Shown here piece after piece: positions 28,455-36,512 of a DNA stretch of 64,000 nt. The stretch's first letter is position 1; every line of letters begins with the position of its first letter. Made by a program: the position numbers and the translations under genes. Source of the DNA: Ulvibacterium sp965228935 (lineage in GTDB: Bacteria > Bacteroidota > Bacteroidia > Flavobacteriales > Flavobacteriaceae); NCBI RefSeq assembly GCF_965228935.1, contig NZ_OZ245846.1:248001-312000 (forward strand), written 5' to 3'. The notes under the pieces were generated by a model, which was not told the origin of the DNA, ran no database searches, and worked only from the letters and a program-made list of their open reading frames with translations.

Positions 28455-30077
28455 TCATTGTTCCAAGTTGCGTAGCGGTGTGTTTTTCCAGTATTCCTTT
28501 TTAAGACCTTTGTCATTTATAGGCTGTAATACATGTTCCAAGGGCAAGATCTTTTTCATAAGCCCTACCGTATCCAATTCTCGCTTGGGCCTAAGTTTTG
28601 CTTCCTGGGTGAAGAACTCCCGGTACTGATGGATATATTCCCATTTTCTTTCATCCAGTTTATTCCCCAAACTGTCCTTAATATTGCGGGGCGTAAATTT
28701 TACGTTAGGTACTTGAAGCCCCTTTTTCGCCGTAAACAAATACCGATATGCATCCTCTGTCTTTCTATAGTCCAAATGCGGACATACCACAAAAGTTTGT
28801 TCATCTTCCAAGTAGTAAAATCTACTTAAGGGCAAAGACTGATTCCTAAAGAGAATCCGAAAATCGCCAACTTTTATTCTATCCAGGTTGGCCGGAGCCT
28901 TATTCAAACGAACCCTAAAAGATCGATCGAACAAGTCAATAACGACCTTGGATCTAAATACCGCCGGTCTTTGCAATAACACCTTATTGTAAAAGGAAAT
29001 GTAGTTTAGAAACATCTTTTTTCTAGGGGCCCTTGCATATTCTATTTGAATATGGTACAACATTTCCCTATTCATTTTTTCAAATCCGTCCGTGAACCTT
29101 TCCTGGGCATTTTCCGCCACACGGTAGAAAAGGGGTTGCCTCCTTTTAAATAGGGCATAGTCTAGCTTATGGATAGCGAAACCATCGGTATTGATAAAGA
29201 TCTTACCCTCCGCACGATAATTTTTATCCTCATAGGTCAAATCGATTTCATAGACCTTTTCTTTGTTGAAGTTGGTTTTTCGAAGAATTCGAAACTTGTG
29301 GTTCTCTATGAAGTGGGTGGAAAGGGAATCTACGAACGAAAAGGATTCCAGGCCATAATTCCGTATGGCATCGTGTAATCGTAAGGTAATAAATTCATTA
29401 CCACCATCATTCCGCATTCTGGCATTGGGCACTATCTTGTTCCGATTTTTATAGTCATACGGTCGTCTTGCAAACGGATCCACCTCAAAATCGAGATTTT
29501 TCGTATACGAATACAATTGGTATTTATTGTCAAGAATATCCTTGGTGGCAAAACCTTGGTCCTGAACGTTGATGATGGCTTCGTTTAAGTTGACATAATT
29601 TCCATTTTTGACTTGATAATCGCGATAATATCCAACAATATCAAAGTTTTCCGAAGGATAGTTCTGTGGAATACTATTCACCGCAATCTTAACGATCTGT
29701 TTGGCGGTAAGCCCTCTGATTTTAGCGGAAACCACAGCTTCGCTTAGTTCAAAACCCCCGGGTTCAAGTAGTATGACATTGCTTTGTCCTTCGGCCAAAT
29801 CCTCCATCAAAAGCTCTTTGGTCACATAACCCATACATGAAATCTCTACAACATCGCCCAACGTCTTAAATCGTAACGGTATCTTAAAGGTGCCGTCTAT
29901 ATTGGTGATTACGCCCAAGGCCTTATCTTTTATCCGGATACTGGCAAACGGAATCGTCTCATTTTTTGTAGAATCCACCAATTGTCCAAATATAAAATCT
30001 TCCGTCTGTGAAAAGCCCGAAGTCGCCAACAACACAAACAGCAGAAAAAAGGAATTCCTGAAAATGTTTCTTTCCAT
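28455..30077 (-). CDS. CarboxypepD_reg-like outer-envelope protein (tandem copy 2)
   Basis: 540 residues. Signal peptide FFLLFVLLATSGFSQ, then a CarboxypepD_reg-like domain of about 80 residues (IFGQLVDSTKNETIPFASIR, ISCMGYVTKELL). A long beta-rich region follows (FDIVGYYRDYQVKNGNYVNL, IHKLDYALF), as in flavobacterial proteins of the DUF5686-like group. Nothing catalytic is seen. Its start lies 1 bp from the stop of the upstream paralogue, so both are in one transcript. Confidence 0.75.
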   Translation of the reverse strand: MERNIFRNSFFLLFVLLATSGFSQTEDFIFGQLVDSTKNETIPFASIRIKDKALGVITNIDGTFKIPLRFKTLGDVVEISCMGYVTKELLMEDLAEGQSNVILLEPGGFELSEAVVSAKIRGLTAKQIVKIAVNSIPQNYPSENFDIVGYYRDYQVKNGNYVNLNEAIINVQDQGFATKDILDNKYQLYSYTKNLDFEVDPFARRPYDYKNRNKIVPNARMRNDGGNEFITLRLHDAIRNYGLESFSFVDSLSTHFIENHKFRILRKTNFNKEKVYEIDLTYEDKNYRAEGKIFINTDGFAIHKLDYALFKRRQPLFYRVAENAQERFTDGFEKMNREMLYHIQIEYARAPRKKMFLNYISFYNKVLLQRPAVFRSKVVIDLFDRSFRVRLNKAPANLDRIKVGDFRILFRNQSLPLSRFYYLEDEQTFVVCPHLDYRKTEDAYRYLFTAKKGLQVPNVKFTPRNIKDSLGNKLDERKWEYIHQYREFFTQEAKLRPKRELDTVGLMKKILPLEHVLQPINDKGLKKEYWKNTPLRNLEQ

Positions 30078-30078
30078 A

Positions 30079-31674
30079 TTAATTGATTTTCCCCTGTAAG
30101 GGGGTATTCATCCAATACTCCTGGTAATCCTCTGGTTCTTCAATGGGTTGGCCCTTAAAAATAGGTTTTCTCTTGTCCATGAATTTCATATCGAATGGGG
30201 CACGGGTGTCCAATTTTACCCTTTGAACAAAAAACTCCCTGAATTGCTGATAATCCTCGGTCCTTGGGGTATTGATGGGGTTCCCTTCAAAATCCTTTAC
30301 GTTCCTGACCTGTATGTCCAACAATTCGCTGTCGAAGCTTCTCTTCTTTACGGCTGCATCAATTTCCCGCATGGCCTGGGCCAAAGTTCCCTCTTTTAGA
30401 TCGGGATAGACCTTTACCGAGTCCCCGAACACCTCTACTTCACCTACTTCCCATTGGGCCCCTTTAAAGGTTATGGTATAATTACTTCCGATCTTGGCGG
30501 AAATCGCATCTATAGGTCGGTTGAATCTTAGTCCAAAATAGCCCTTTGATAGGGATAAATCCACATCGGTCATTATAAATACCGGCGGAAGGTTAAGCAC
30601 AAAACTATTATGAAAGGAGATATAGCTTAAATACATTTTTCCCTTGATCCTATTGTATTTTGTAACCACATCAAAAATCATTTTACGTTTGTGGCCGTGT
30701 TTATTCTTGATCCCGGATTCATTTCTTTCGGCAGTATCGTACAGGGCATATTCCATTTTATGGATGGCATAATCGGTCTTGGAGATATATAGTTTGGCGT
30801 GGGCCCTATAACCCGGTTTTTGCCCTTGGCCATCGATTACATATAATGCCTCGTCGGCCAGATAGGTCTCCTTGTTTTTCGAAAATTTGTGATTGGTCAA
30901 AAAGTCCTCCTCCAACCTGCCGACAAAGTCATAGGAATATACATTGAAGTTCCGTAAGGCATCGTGAATTCTCAAGTTTGTAAACTCGTTCCCATCATAA
31001 TTCTCCAAATAGGCCTTGTCTATTATTTTCGTTCCGGTGCCATAATCATATTTCTGGGAGGCCAGCGTATCCCGTTGAAAGTCCTCGTTCATTTTCGTAT
31101 CGAACAACTGTACCTCGGAAGTCCTGAAATCCTCTTGGTCAAAACCTTGGTCAAAAACCTCTAAAATGGCTTCGTTGAGATTCATGTAGTCATCATTTTT
31201 CCATTGATAGTCCCGATAGTAGCCCACCGTGGAAAAAGAACTGGAGGGATAGTTCTCCTCAATGGTCTCTATGGCCATTTTTACAATGGTACGGGCGGAA
31301 TACTTTTTTCGCTTCCCTTTGGCCTTAACAATGGCCTCCTCCAGCATTATGGCATCCGGATGTAATCGTATCCGGTTTAGGATCCCTTCTTCCAAATTCA
31401 TTATGGGAATTTCCTTGGTCCTATACCCCATGGAAGATATTTCAATGATATCACCATATTCCCTGTACCGCACGGGGATTCTAAAACTACCGTCCTCGTT
31501 GGTAATAACCCCCAAGGCCCTGTCCTTGATCCTGATATTGGCAAATACAATGGGATCCTCCGTTTGGGTATCTACCAGTTTTCCGACAATGTAGTCTGGA
31601 TCTTGGGCCAGTAAGGGCCATGAGAGGAACAGAACTACGCCATAAACGATGTAAGTGGATATCTTTTTCGGCAT
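30079..31674 (-). CDS. CarboxypepD_reg-like outer-envelope protein (tandem copy 1)
   Basis: 531 residues from the ATG at 31674, which puts the signal peptide (ISTYIVYGVVLFLSWPLLAQ) at the N terminus; the longer frame adds 27 unlikely residues. Same plan as the downstream copy: IVGKLVDTQTEDPIVFANIR, ISSMGYRTKEIP, then FSTVGYYRDYQWKNDDYMNL and IHKMEYALYD. The copies are diverged but collinear, so the duplication is old. First gene of the two-gene operon. Confidence 0.75.
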   Translation of the reverse strand: MPKKISTYIVYGVVLFLSWPLLAQDPDYIVGKLVDTQTEDPIVFANIRIKDRALGVITNEDGSFRIPVRYREYGDIIEISSMGYRTKEIPIMNLEEGILNRIRLHPDAIMLEEAIVKAKGKRKKYSARTIVKMAIETIEENYPSSSFSTVGYYRDYQWKNDDYMNLNEAILEVFDQGFDQEDFRTSEVQLFDTKMNEDFQRDTLASQKYDYGTGTKIIDKAYLENYDGNEFTNLRIHDALRNFNVYSYDFVGRLEEDFLTNHKFSKNKETYLADEALYVIDGQGQKPGYRAHAKLYISKTDYAIHKMEYALYDTAERNESGIKNKHGHKRKMIFDVVTKYNRIKGKMYLSYISFHNSFVLNLPPVFIMTDVDLSLSKGYFGLRFNRPIDAISAKIGSNYTITFKGAQWEVGEVEVFGDSVKVYPDLKEGTLAQAMREIDAAVKKRSFDSELLDIQVRNVKDFEGNPINTPRTEDYQQFREFFVQRVKLDTRAPFDMKFMDKRKPIFKGQPIEEPEDYQEYWMNTPLQGKIN

Positions 31675-31977
31675 GGGAGGAACACGTTTTGGTTTTCCGC
31701 ACTTATTGATAGCAGTGGCGCGAAAAACGAGGGATACCCTCGTTTTACAATACAACTCTTAAAATATGGCTTTTTATGGACTTTTCCTACCCGTTTTACC
31801 CGGGCGACCCGAAAAAAATACCACTTAATCAGAAAATTAAGGATTATATCAAATAGGCATGGTTTCCAATCCCTATTTAAGCCCGGATAACGCGTCTATC
31901 GAATCAAGTAAAAGGCGATCAAAATGAAAGGTCAGTGCTTTGTGCCATTTGGAGAAGAGTCGGGTACCGTGACTTTA
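31675..31977. other. Intergenic region
   Basis: No gene, repeat or clear terminator seen. It contains the upstream region of the CarboxypepD_reg operon and the region after the TolB-like gene on the same strand. Confidence 0.4.
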
Positions 31978-33552
31978 CTATAATTTAAGTCCCCCCTCCT
32001 CCAGATTTTTGATTTTCCTTAAAAGTTGTGTGGAATCCGGATTTAACTGAACGGCTTTTTTATAGTGCCGCAATGCGCGCAAAGAATTGTCCAATAAAGA
32101 ATAAGTGTCCCCAAGCAATTCAATTAGCATTGAATTGTCGGGATATTTTTTGATCGCCAATTCCAACAACAGTATTTGATCTCCAGTCCTATTCCTTGCT
32201 TTCAAAAACTTATAGATTTGAACAAATTGACTCGGCCCTATGATATACCATTCCGGAAAACGCGCTATCAATTTGGATAAAAGGATAAACCCACTCTTAA
32301 AATCATTTTTTATTTCACTTACGATTTCTTCGGAGTTTGGAGGCACATCTTTTCCCAATTCTTGCGAAATAAAAAGTAAAAAATCCTGGGCAAGCTCATC
32401 CGAGGGTTTGCGGTCCCGATAAAAGGTATACAGTTCCAAAGCCTCCCCGAATCTTCCGTTTTCATATAAAATCATCCCTAAATTCCGTAGTTCCGCATCG
32501 GAAAAGAATCTTGAATCGGGGGCAATTTTAATGGATTCCTGAAAACTCTCTATCGCCTTGCCCACATTTTGGTTTAACGCCATCTTATAGAATTCACTTT
32601 TAAAATTTGATGTTATCACCTCTTTTTCGATTCCATTTGATGTTACGATGTAGATATCCCTATTGGCTTTTCTCCATGAGGTAAATAGCAGGTACTCATC
32701 GTCTTTGGACCACCGGGGTTGAGAGCTCCCGCCCATCCTATCAAAAACCAATCGTCTTGAACCTTTACCCAGCGTATCCATGGCATAGATCTGGACAAAA
32801 TTCCATTCCCTTCTTTTAGGGCCTACATTATCGCGATCTGAGGTGAACGTAATCCGTGTACCATCGTTTGAATAGGATGGCCCCGTTTCGTTGGAAGTGG
32901 TATAGGTGCGTCTTTTTAGGCCAATGCCTTTTGGACTGATGGAATATATTTGGAAAGGGCCCGTACGGTTTGAGGAAAAGACCAGGCTTTCACCGCTGGG
33001 AGACCAAAAAGGGTCATTGTCATCATATTTACTTTGGGTTAGCTGTTGGATATTTCCGTTTGCGAGATCAATTGTAAAAATATCCGTCTGACCCTTTGTC
33101 CTCTTTGTGAATGCTATCCGTGTACCGTCCGGTGACCACATAGGCCCAAATTCGTCATCGTTATTGTTCGTAAGGTTTTGAATATGCTTGCCATTCGAAT
33201 CCATGATATAGATATCCAAGTCCCCGTCCCGGTCGCTTACAAAGCAAATGGCATCTCCTTTTGGGGACCAGGAGGATGCAAAATCGTTTGTGTTGCTTTG
33301 CGTTAGGTTTTTTACATTTTTACCGTCCCTATCACATAGGAATATGTCCCATTTCCAAGAAAAATTCAATCCATCGTCCTTAAAATGGCCCCAATCCGTA
33401 TAGGTAATCCTGGAATTGTCCGGTGACCAGTTCGCTCCCCACATGGCATTGGTCTCATTTAGGGCCATGGGCTTTAAGGGCGTTCCATTTTCCTGCCCGT
33501 TTACAGCTACGGTAACCGATAAAAATAAAATGTAGCGGTAAACTAATCCCAT
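31978..33552 (-). CDS. TolB-like PD40 propeller protein with C-terminal TPRs
   Basis: 524 residues with a weak signal peptide (YRYILFLSVTVAVNGQ). PD40 blades: WSPDNSRITYTDWG, WSPKGDAICFVSDRDGDLDI, WSPDGTRIAFTKRT, WSPSGESLVFSSNR, YSNDGTRITFTSDRD and WSKDDEYLLFTSWR. From about residue 330 there are TPR helices (ALRHYKKAVQLNPDSTQLL). It is a paralogue of 12242-13804, but without the lipobox. Probable periplasmic scaffold. Confidence 0.83.
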   Translation of the reverse strand: MGLVYRYILFLSVTVAVNGQENGTPLKPMALNETNAMWGANWSPDNSRITYTDWGHFKDDGLNFSWKWDIFLCDRDGKNVKNLTQSNTNDFASSWSPKGDAICFVSDRDGDLDIYIMDSNGKHIQNLTNNNDDEFGPMWSPDGTRIAFTKRTKGQTDIFTIDLANGNIQQLTQSKYDDNDPFWSPSGESLVFSSNRTGPFQIYSISPKGIGLKRRTYTTSNETGPSYSNDGTRITFTSDRDNVGPKRREWNFVQIYAMDTLGKGSRRLVFDRMGGSSQPRWSKDDEYLLFTSWRKANRDIYIVTSNGIEKEVITSNFKSEFYKMALNQNVGKAIESFQESIKIAPDSRFFSDAELRNLGMILYENGRFGEALELYTFYRDRKPSDELAQDFLLFISQELGKDVPPNSEEIVSEIKNDFKSGFILLSKLIARFPEWYIIGPSQFVQIYKFLKARNRTGDQILLLELAIKKYPDNSMLIELLGDTYSLLDNSLRALRHYKKAVQLNPDSTQLLRKIKNLEEGGLKL

Positions 33553-33754
33553 GGGTCTGTTGTTTTACCTCGAAAGTAAAAACATTTTCAAAGGCCTGGA
33601 CGCCCAGGTTGTAGGCTTGGATGAATCAGAACACCTTTTAGGTGTTAAACCCCAAATAACTTTGTTGAATGGCCCGCTATTTTAAGGGGTCATTTTTCGG
33701 GCGAACCGTAAGGCTCGTCTTCTAACACAGTTTAACATTTTAACAATGATATAT
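33553..33754. other. Region left of the CRISPR array, with a diverged dispersed repeat
   Basis: AT-rich flank of the array. The stretch 33689-33744 matches 45343-45398 at about 42 of 56 positions without gaps. No gene seen. Confidence 0.5.
33689..33744 (+). repeat. Dispersed 56-bp repeat, copy A
   Basis: Aligns without gaps to 45343-45398 at about 75 percent identity, sharing AGTTTAACATTT and GGCTC plus the T-tract. Copy A ends 10 bp before the first CRISPR repeat. Confidence 0.55.
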
Positions 33755-34182
33755 GTTGTGAATTGCTTTACGCATTACGTATTCATTGCTTTTTAGAGGT
33801 ATTCGTCGGTCGCTGCGCTCGGTCAGTTCTCTAATTCCTGTCCTGAGCGTAGTCGAAGGGTTAAGGAGGATTCACAGGGATTCTTTAAGTGTGAAACGAC
33901 TCGAAACGGTTGTGAATTGCTTTCAGTTCTCTAATTTTAGGGAGGATTCACAGGGCGAAGAAAATATTCCGAAGATTGGTCAATGTTGTGAATTGCTTTC
34001 AGTTCTCTAATTTTAGGGAGGATTCACAGGCCGCAACAGGACACAAAAATCGGTGATGCCGTTGTGAATTGCTTTCAGTTCTCTAATTTTAGGGAGGATT
34101 CACAGGTTCATTTGTAATATCTCGAATACTTTTGAAGTTGTGAATTGCTTTCAGTTCTCTAATTTTAGGGAGGATTCACAGG
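33755..34182 (+). CRISPR. Type II-C CRISPR array, 5 repeats (first one split), 4 spacers
   Basis: Repeat of 46 bp, beginning GTTGTGAATTGCTTTCAG and ending GGGAGGATTCACAGG, with 7-bp terminal inverted arms TGTGAAT/ATTCACA. Intact copies are at 33909-33954, 33985-34030, 34061-34106 and 34137-34182. Spacers, all exactly 30 bp, are at 33879-33908, 33955-33984, 34031-34060 and 34107-34136. The first repeat (33755-33878) is the same 46 bases, with one mismatch, in three pieces separated by inserts of 54 bp (33770-33823) and 24 bp (33837-33860). Each repeat carries TAATTTTA, a near -7 box, so the array may be transcribed on the plus strand from repeat-borne promoters, as in other II-C systems. A hairpin with T6 follows the last repeat. 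Confidence 0.95.
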
Positions 34183-34216
34183 ATACTTGCCCTAATCGGC
34201 TGGTATCCTGTTTTTT
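34180..34216 (+). terminator. Terminator hairpin directly after the last CRISPR repeat
   Basis: Arms AGGATAC (34180-34186) and GTATCCT (34203-34209), plus an inner GCC/GGC pairing, then G and TTTTTT. It begins within the last bases of the repeat, fits termination of a plus-strand pre-crRNA, and faces cas2. Confidence 0.6.
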
Positions 34217-34345
34217 ATGTGTGTTTGTAGGATATAAAAAAGGAGGGGTTTTTTGTATGCTCGACCCCTTCCGTTTTCGGTTTTTTAGACCGAAAACACC
34301 TTCCCCTGGCTAGGGGAAGGAACACTTTTACTTTTAATTTAAGGG
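34217..34345. other. Hairpin cluster between CRISPR array and cas2
   Basis: Two further inverted repeats: GTTTTCGG...CCGAAAAC near 34272-34297 and a perfect 9-bp CCTTCCCCT/AGGGGAAGG near 34300-34321. AGGGGT...ACCCCT also pairs around 34245-34268. They may end the cas2 transcript (minus strand) or belong to a small RNA. No anti-repeat is visible here. Confidence 0.4.
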
Positions 34346-34352
34346 TATATAG

Positions 34353-34700
34353 TTAAAAGAGTTCCAACTGTTGGCTTGGGGGCTCGGGCTCCACTTCCTG
34401 TTGCCCATGGAACAATTCGATCATACCAAATTGCTTGTCCGTAATCTGCAGGATGCCCACCTTTCCTTTTTTCGGCAAGGCATTTTTGGTGCGATTGATG
34501 TGGACGGCCGCATTTTCCCGACTGGGACAAAAGCGCATATAGATACTGAACTGGAACATGGCAAAGCCGTCGTCCAACAGATTCTTGCGAAAACGGGTAG
34601 CCACCTTACGGTCCGTCCGGGTCTCGGTAGGTAGATCAAAAAAGACGAGTACCCACATACTACGGTATTGGTTTAAACGCGAAAAGCGGTCCTGTTTCAT
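34353..34700 (-). CDS. cas2: CRISPR-associated endoribonuclease/adaptation protein Cas2
   Basis: 115 residues, type II Cas2. First strand MWVLVFFDLPTETR with the conserved D22, then RFRKNLLDDGFAMFQFSIYM. The protein ends with a short polar tail. Cas2 dimers bridge two Cas1 dimers in spacer integration. The gene reads intact. It is unusually far (about 240 bp) from cas1 because of an inserted inverted-repeat element. Confidence 0.93.
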   Translation of the reverse strand: MKQDRFSRLNQYRSMWVLVFFDLPTETRTDRKVATRFRKNLLDDGFAMFQFSIYMRFCPSRENAAVHINRTKNALPKKGKVGILQITDKQFGMIELFHGQQEVEPEPPSQQLELF

Positions 34701-34730
34701 TTTTTAATGTCAAGTCTAGCATAGTCTAAT

Positions 34731-34937
34731 GTCAGGTCGAGCGCAGTCGAGACCCACAAGATTTGTATGTATAACGCTAGGCATTCGGGTAAAATGCGTA
34801 ACCTTTTTCCATCTCCTTTTGCCAAGGCCCTTTTCTTTCCGCTATGCCGTTGCTCATATTCTTCGTCAGGTTTTCCTTTATAGCGAAAACTGGTTTTGTT
34901 TTTGTTGCATTTGGCTCTCGACTGCGCTCGAGCTGAC
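34731..34937. mobile_element. 207-bp element bounded by 21-bp inverted repeats, between cas1 and cas2
   Basis: Left arm 34731-34751 and right arm 34917-34937 are inverted copies at 20 of 21 positions, with core TCGAGCGCAGTCGAG. The interior has no gene. The right arm ends 2 bp from the cas1 stop. The arms belong to the flavobacterial family of short dispersed GC-rich repeats also seen inside the first CRISPR repeat. This looks like a small non-autonomous insertion (MITE- or REP-pair-like). The sequence just left of it contains TAATGTCAAG/TAATGTCAGG direct copies. Confidence 0.6.
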
Positions 34938-34939
34938 AA

Positions 34940-35857
34940 TTATTGTTTACCAAGGGGGAAGGCGCTAAACTCCGGATACAAGAGCTTGCGGCTACTGCCC
35001 AAAAAACACTCGTACAGACTGTTGGTGGTCCTGCTCATGGCATTCATCAAGGGGCTTTGCCTATCATCGATGATCACGTTCATGGCAGGTATCCCTAGGA
35101 GTTCACTTTTTAGCTCCCGGTTCAATTCCTCGATCGGGCAACCCGTTTCCACCAGATCATAGACCAGGGCATCTACAAAGGGGCGATAGGGCTCCATGAC
35201 ATCATCGGCCAAACAGAAAGCGTTGTACTTGTTCCTATGGTGGATACCCACGGAAGGCAACAGTCCACTGCTACAGAGGGCCCTGGCCGTTACCGCCCGT
35301 AAAATGGCATACCCATAATTGAGCAGATTGTTGGGCGGAATCCCCTTTTGGTTCCGGCTAAAACCTTCTATGGCAAAAAGGTTTTGAAAATAATACGCAG
35401 CGGCAATGGCTTCATGGTTTTGGGCATCCCCGCTTTTTACGTCCCGGGCCCAACGCTTGAGTTTTAAGGCATTTTTACCCCGTTGCAAGAGATGGTTGGC
35501 CTGGTTACCGATCTTGGCCATGACCGTCTGCTGCCACAATTGTTTTTTCAAGGGAAGGCTGGCGTTCAACTGGTGGTGCATCCGCTCGGTCTGTTCCGTA
35601 TGGCCCACCAGGGGCTGGAACAGGGAACAGGGCAAATGCTGTTGATCACAGGTAATGACCGCCGTCTTGTTCTGTACCAATTTGCGTAAAAGGCCATTGG
35701 TGATGGTAATTTGGGGATCTTCCAGGACTACATAGCCCAAGTCTTCGATGGGGATGGTCGCCTCTTTTTTGTCCTCATCCGGAAAATTTACGACCAACTG
35801 CTGGTTTCGTGTACTGAGATAGGAGGGATTGCCGAAAAATAAGGTGCGTTTAATCAT
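34940..35857 (-). CDS. cas1: CRISPR-associated integrase Cas1 (type II)
   Basis: 305 residues from the ATG at 35857 (MIKRTLFFGNPSYLS is the usual type II Cas1 start; a GTG five codons upstream is less likely). Metal-binding residues are E149 in AQNHEAIAAAYYF, H206 in SVGIHHRNKYNAF and E222 in ADDVMEPYRPFVD, matching the known triad. No stops or frameshifts. It begins 4 bp after the end of the cas9 remnant on the same strand. It may still support adaptation, but type II adaptation normally also needs Cas9. Confidence 0.95.
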   Translation of the reverse strand: MIKRTLFFGNPSYLSTRNQQLVVNFPDEDKKEATIPIEDLGYVVLEDPQITITNGLLRKLVQNKTAVITCDQQHLPCSLFQPLVGHTEQTERMHHQLNASLPLKKQLWQQTVMAKIGNQANHLLQRGKNALKLKRWARDVKSGDAQNHEAIAAAYYFQNLFAIEGFSRNQKGIPPNNLLNYGYAILRAVTARALCSSGLLPSVGIHHRNKYNAFCLADDVMEPYRPFVDALVYDLVETGCPIEELNRELKSELLGIPAMNVIIDDRQSPLMNAMSRTTNSLYECFLGSSRKLLYPEFSAFPLGKQ

Positions 35858-35861
35858 ATTC

Positions 35862-36512
35862 TTAGTACTCACCTATTTGAACGATATTGCCTAGGTGATT
35901 CAATCTTACTTTTATTACATTTTGCAAATACCCTAAGCTTTTAACAGCTTTCCAAGTTACGTCTTTAAGTCCTTTTACATCATCAACTTCCGTTTCGAGA
36001 TGATGTCTAAATACATAATCCCTAACAGCAGAATTTCCATAGGTGACTTTTGATATTTTTTGAACACGGTATAAATGTGGTGAAATTATATTTTGGTTTT
36101 TCGGGTCAAGAAGGTCTATTGAACTTGGTTCAAATCTCTCATCGGGAAATACAAACATTTCGTTTTGCTTCAGGGTGAACAATAATGGCCAGCCATTATC
36201 ATTTTTGCTTTTGATCGTTGGTAATCCGTGATTTTTACGAATGACGGCCTCAAAAAATGTGACCGCCTCATCGTCAAGATCGCCATCATCACTTTTGTAA
36301 ATTGCTATGTGATGATTGTTCCCTGTACTTATATAATCTACGGGTATCTCTTCGCCATCATGTAATATATCTTCACCAAAATGATTTTTAGCGGTATGTA
36401 AAGGTTCAGCATTGCTAACACCTGTTATTGTTGCTCTTTTTATGCAAATACCTTTTGCTTGATTTAGCCAAATAGGATTAGTATCCAAATCCGAAAAGGC
36501 TTTTTTGTAGTT
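35862..36512 (-). pseudogene. cas9: 3' remnant of cas9 (last ~210 codons only)
   Basis: The frame opens after a stop at 36513 and runs to a stop at 35862; the first possible start is a TTG at 36488. The product shows the C-terminal region of Bacteroidota type II-C Cas9: NPIWLNQAKGICIKRATITG, VSNAEPLHTAKNHFGEDILH, VDYISTGNNHHIAIYKSDDG, FTLKQNEMFVFPDERFEPSS and the ending HLGNIVQIGEY. This is the late RuvC/PAM-interacting region. HNH, the RuvC catalytic residues, the Arg-rich bridge helix and the REC lobe (normally about 1200 residues upstream) are absent; instead the DUF5107/TPR gene abuts and overlaps it by 35 bp. Gene order remnant-cas1-cas2-array is the normal II-C order. Confidence 0.9.

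Noticed and set aside
34180..34320. tracrRNA located between the array and cas2
   Set aside because: Hairpins are present but no stretch complementary to the repeat was found there.
35862..36488. Cas9 stub as a functional mini-effector or independent small gene
   Set aside because: It contains none of the nuclease or guide-binding parts, begins with TTG inside another gene, and its sequence is purely Cas9 C terminus; a remnant is the simpler reading.
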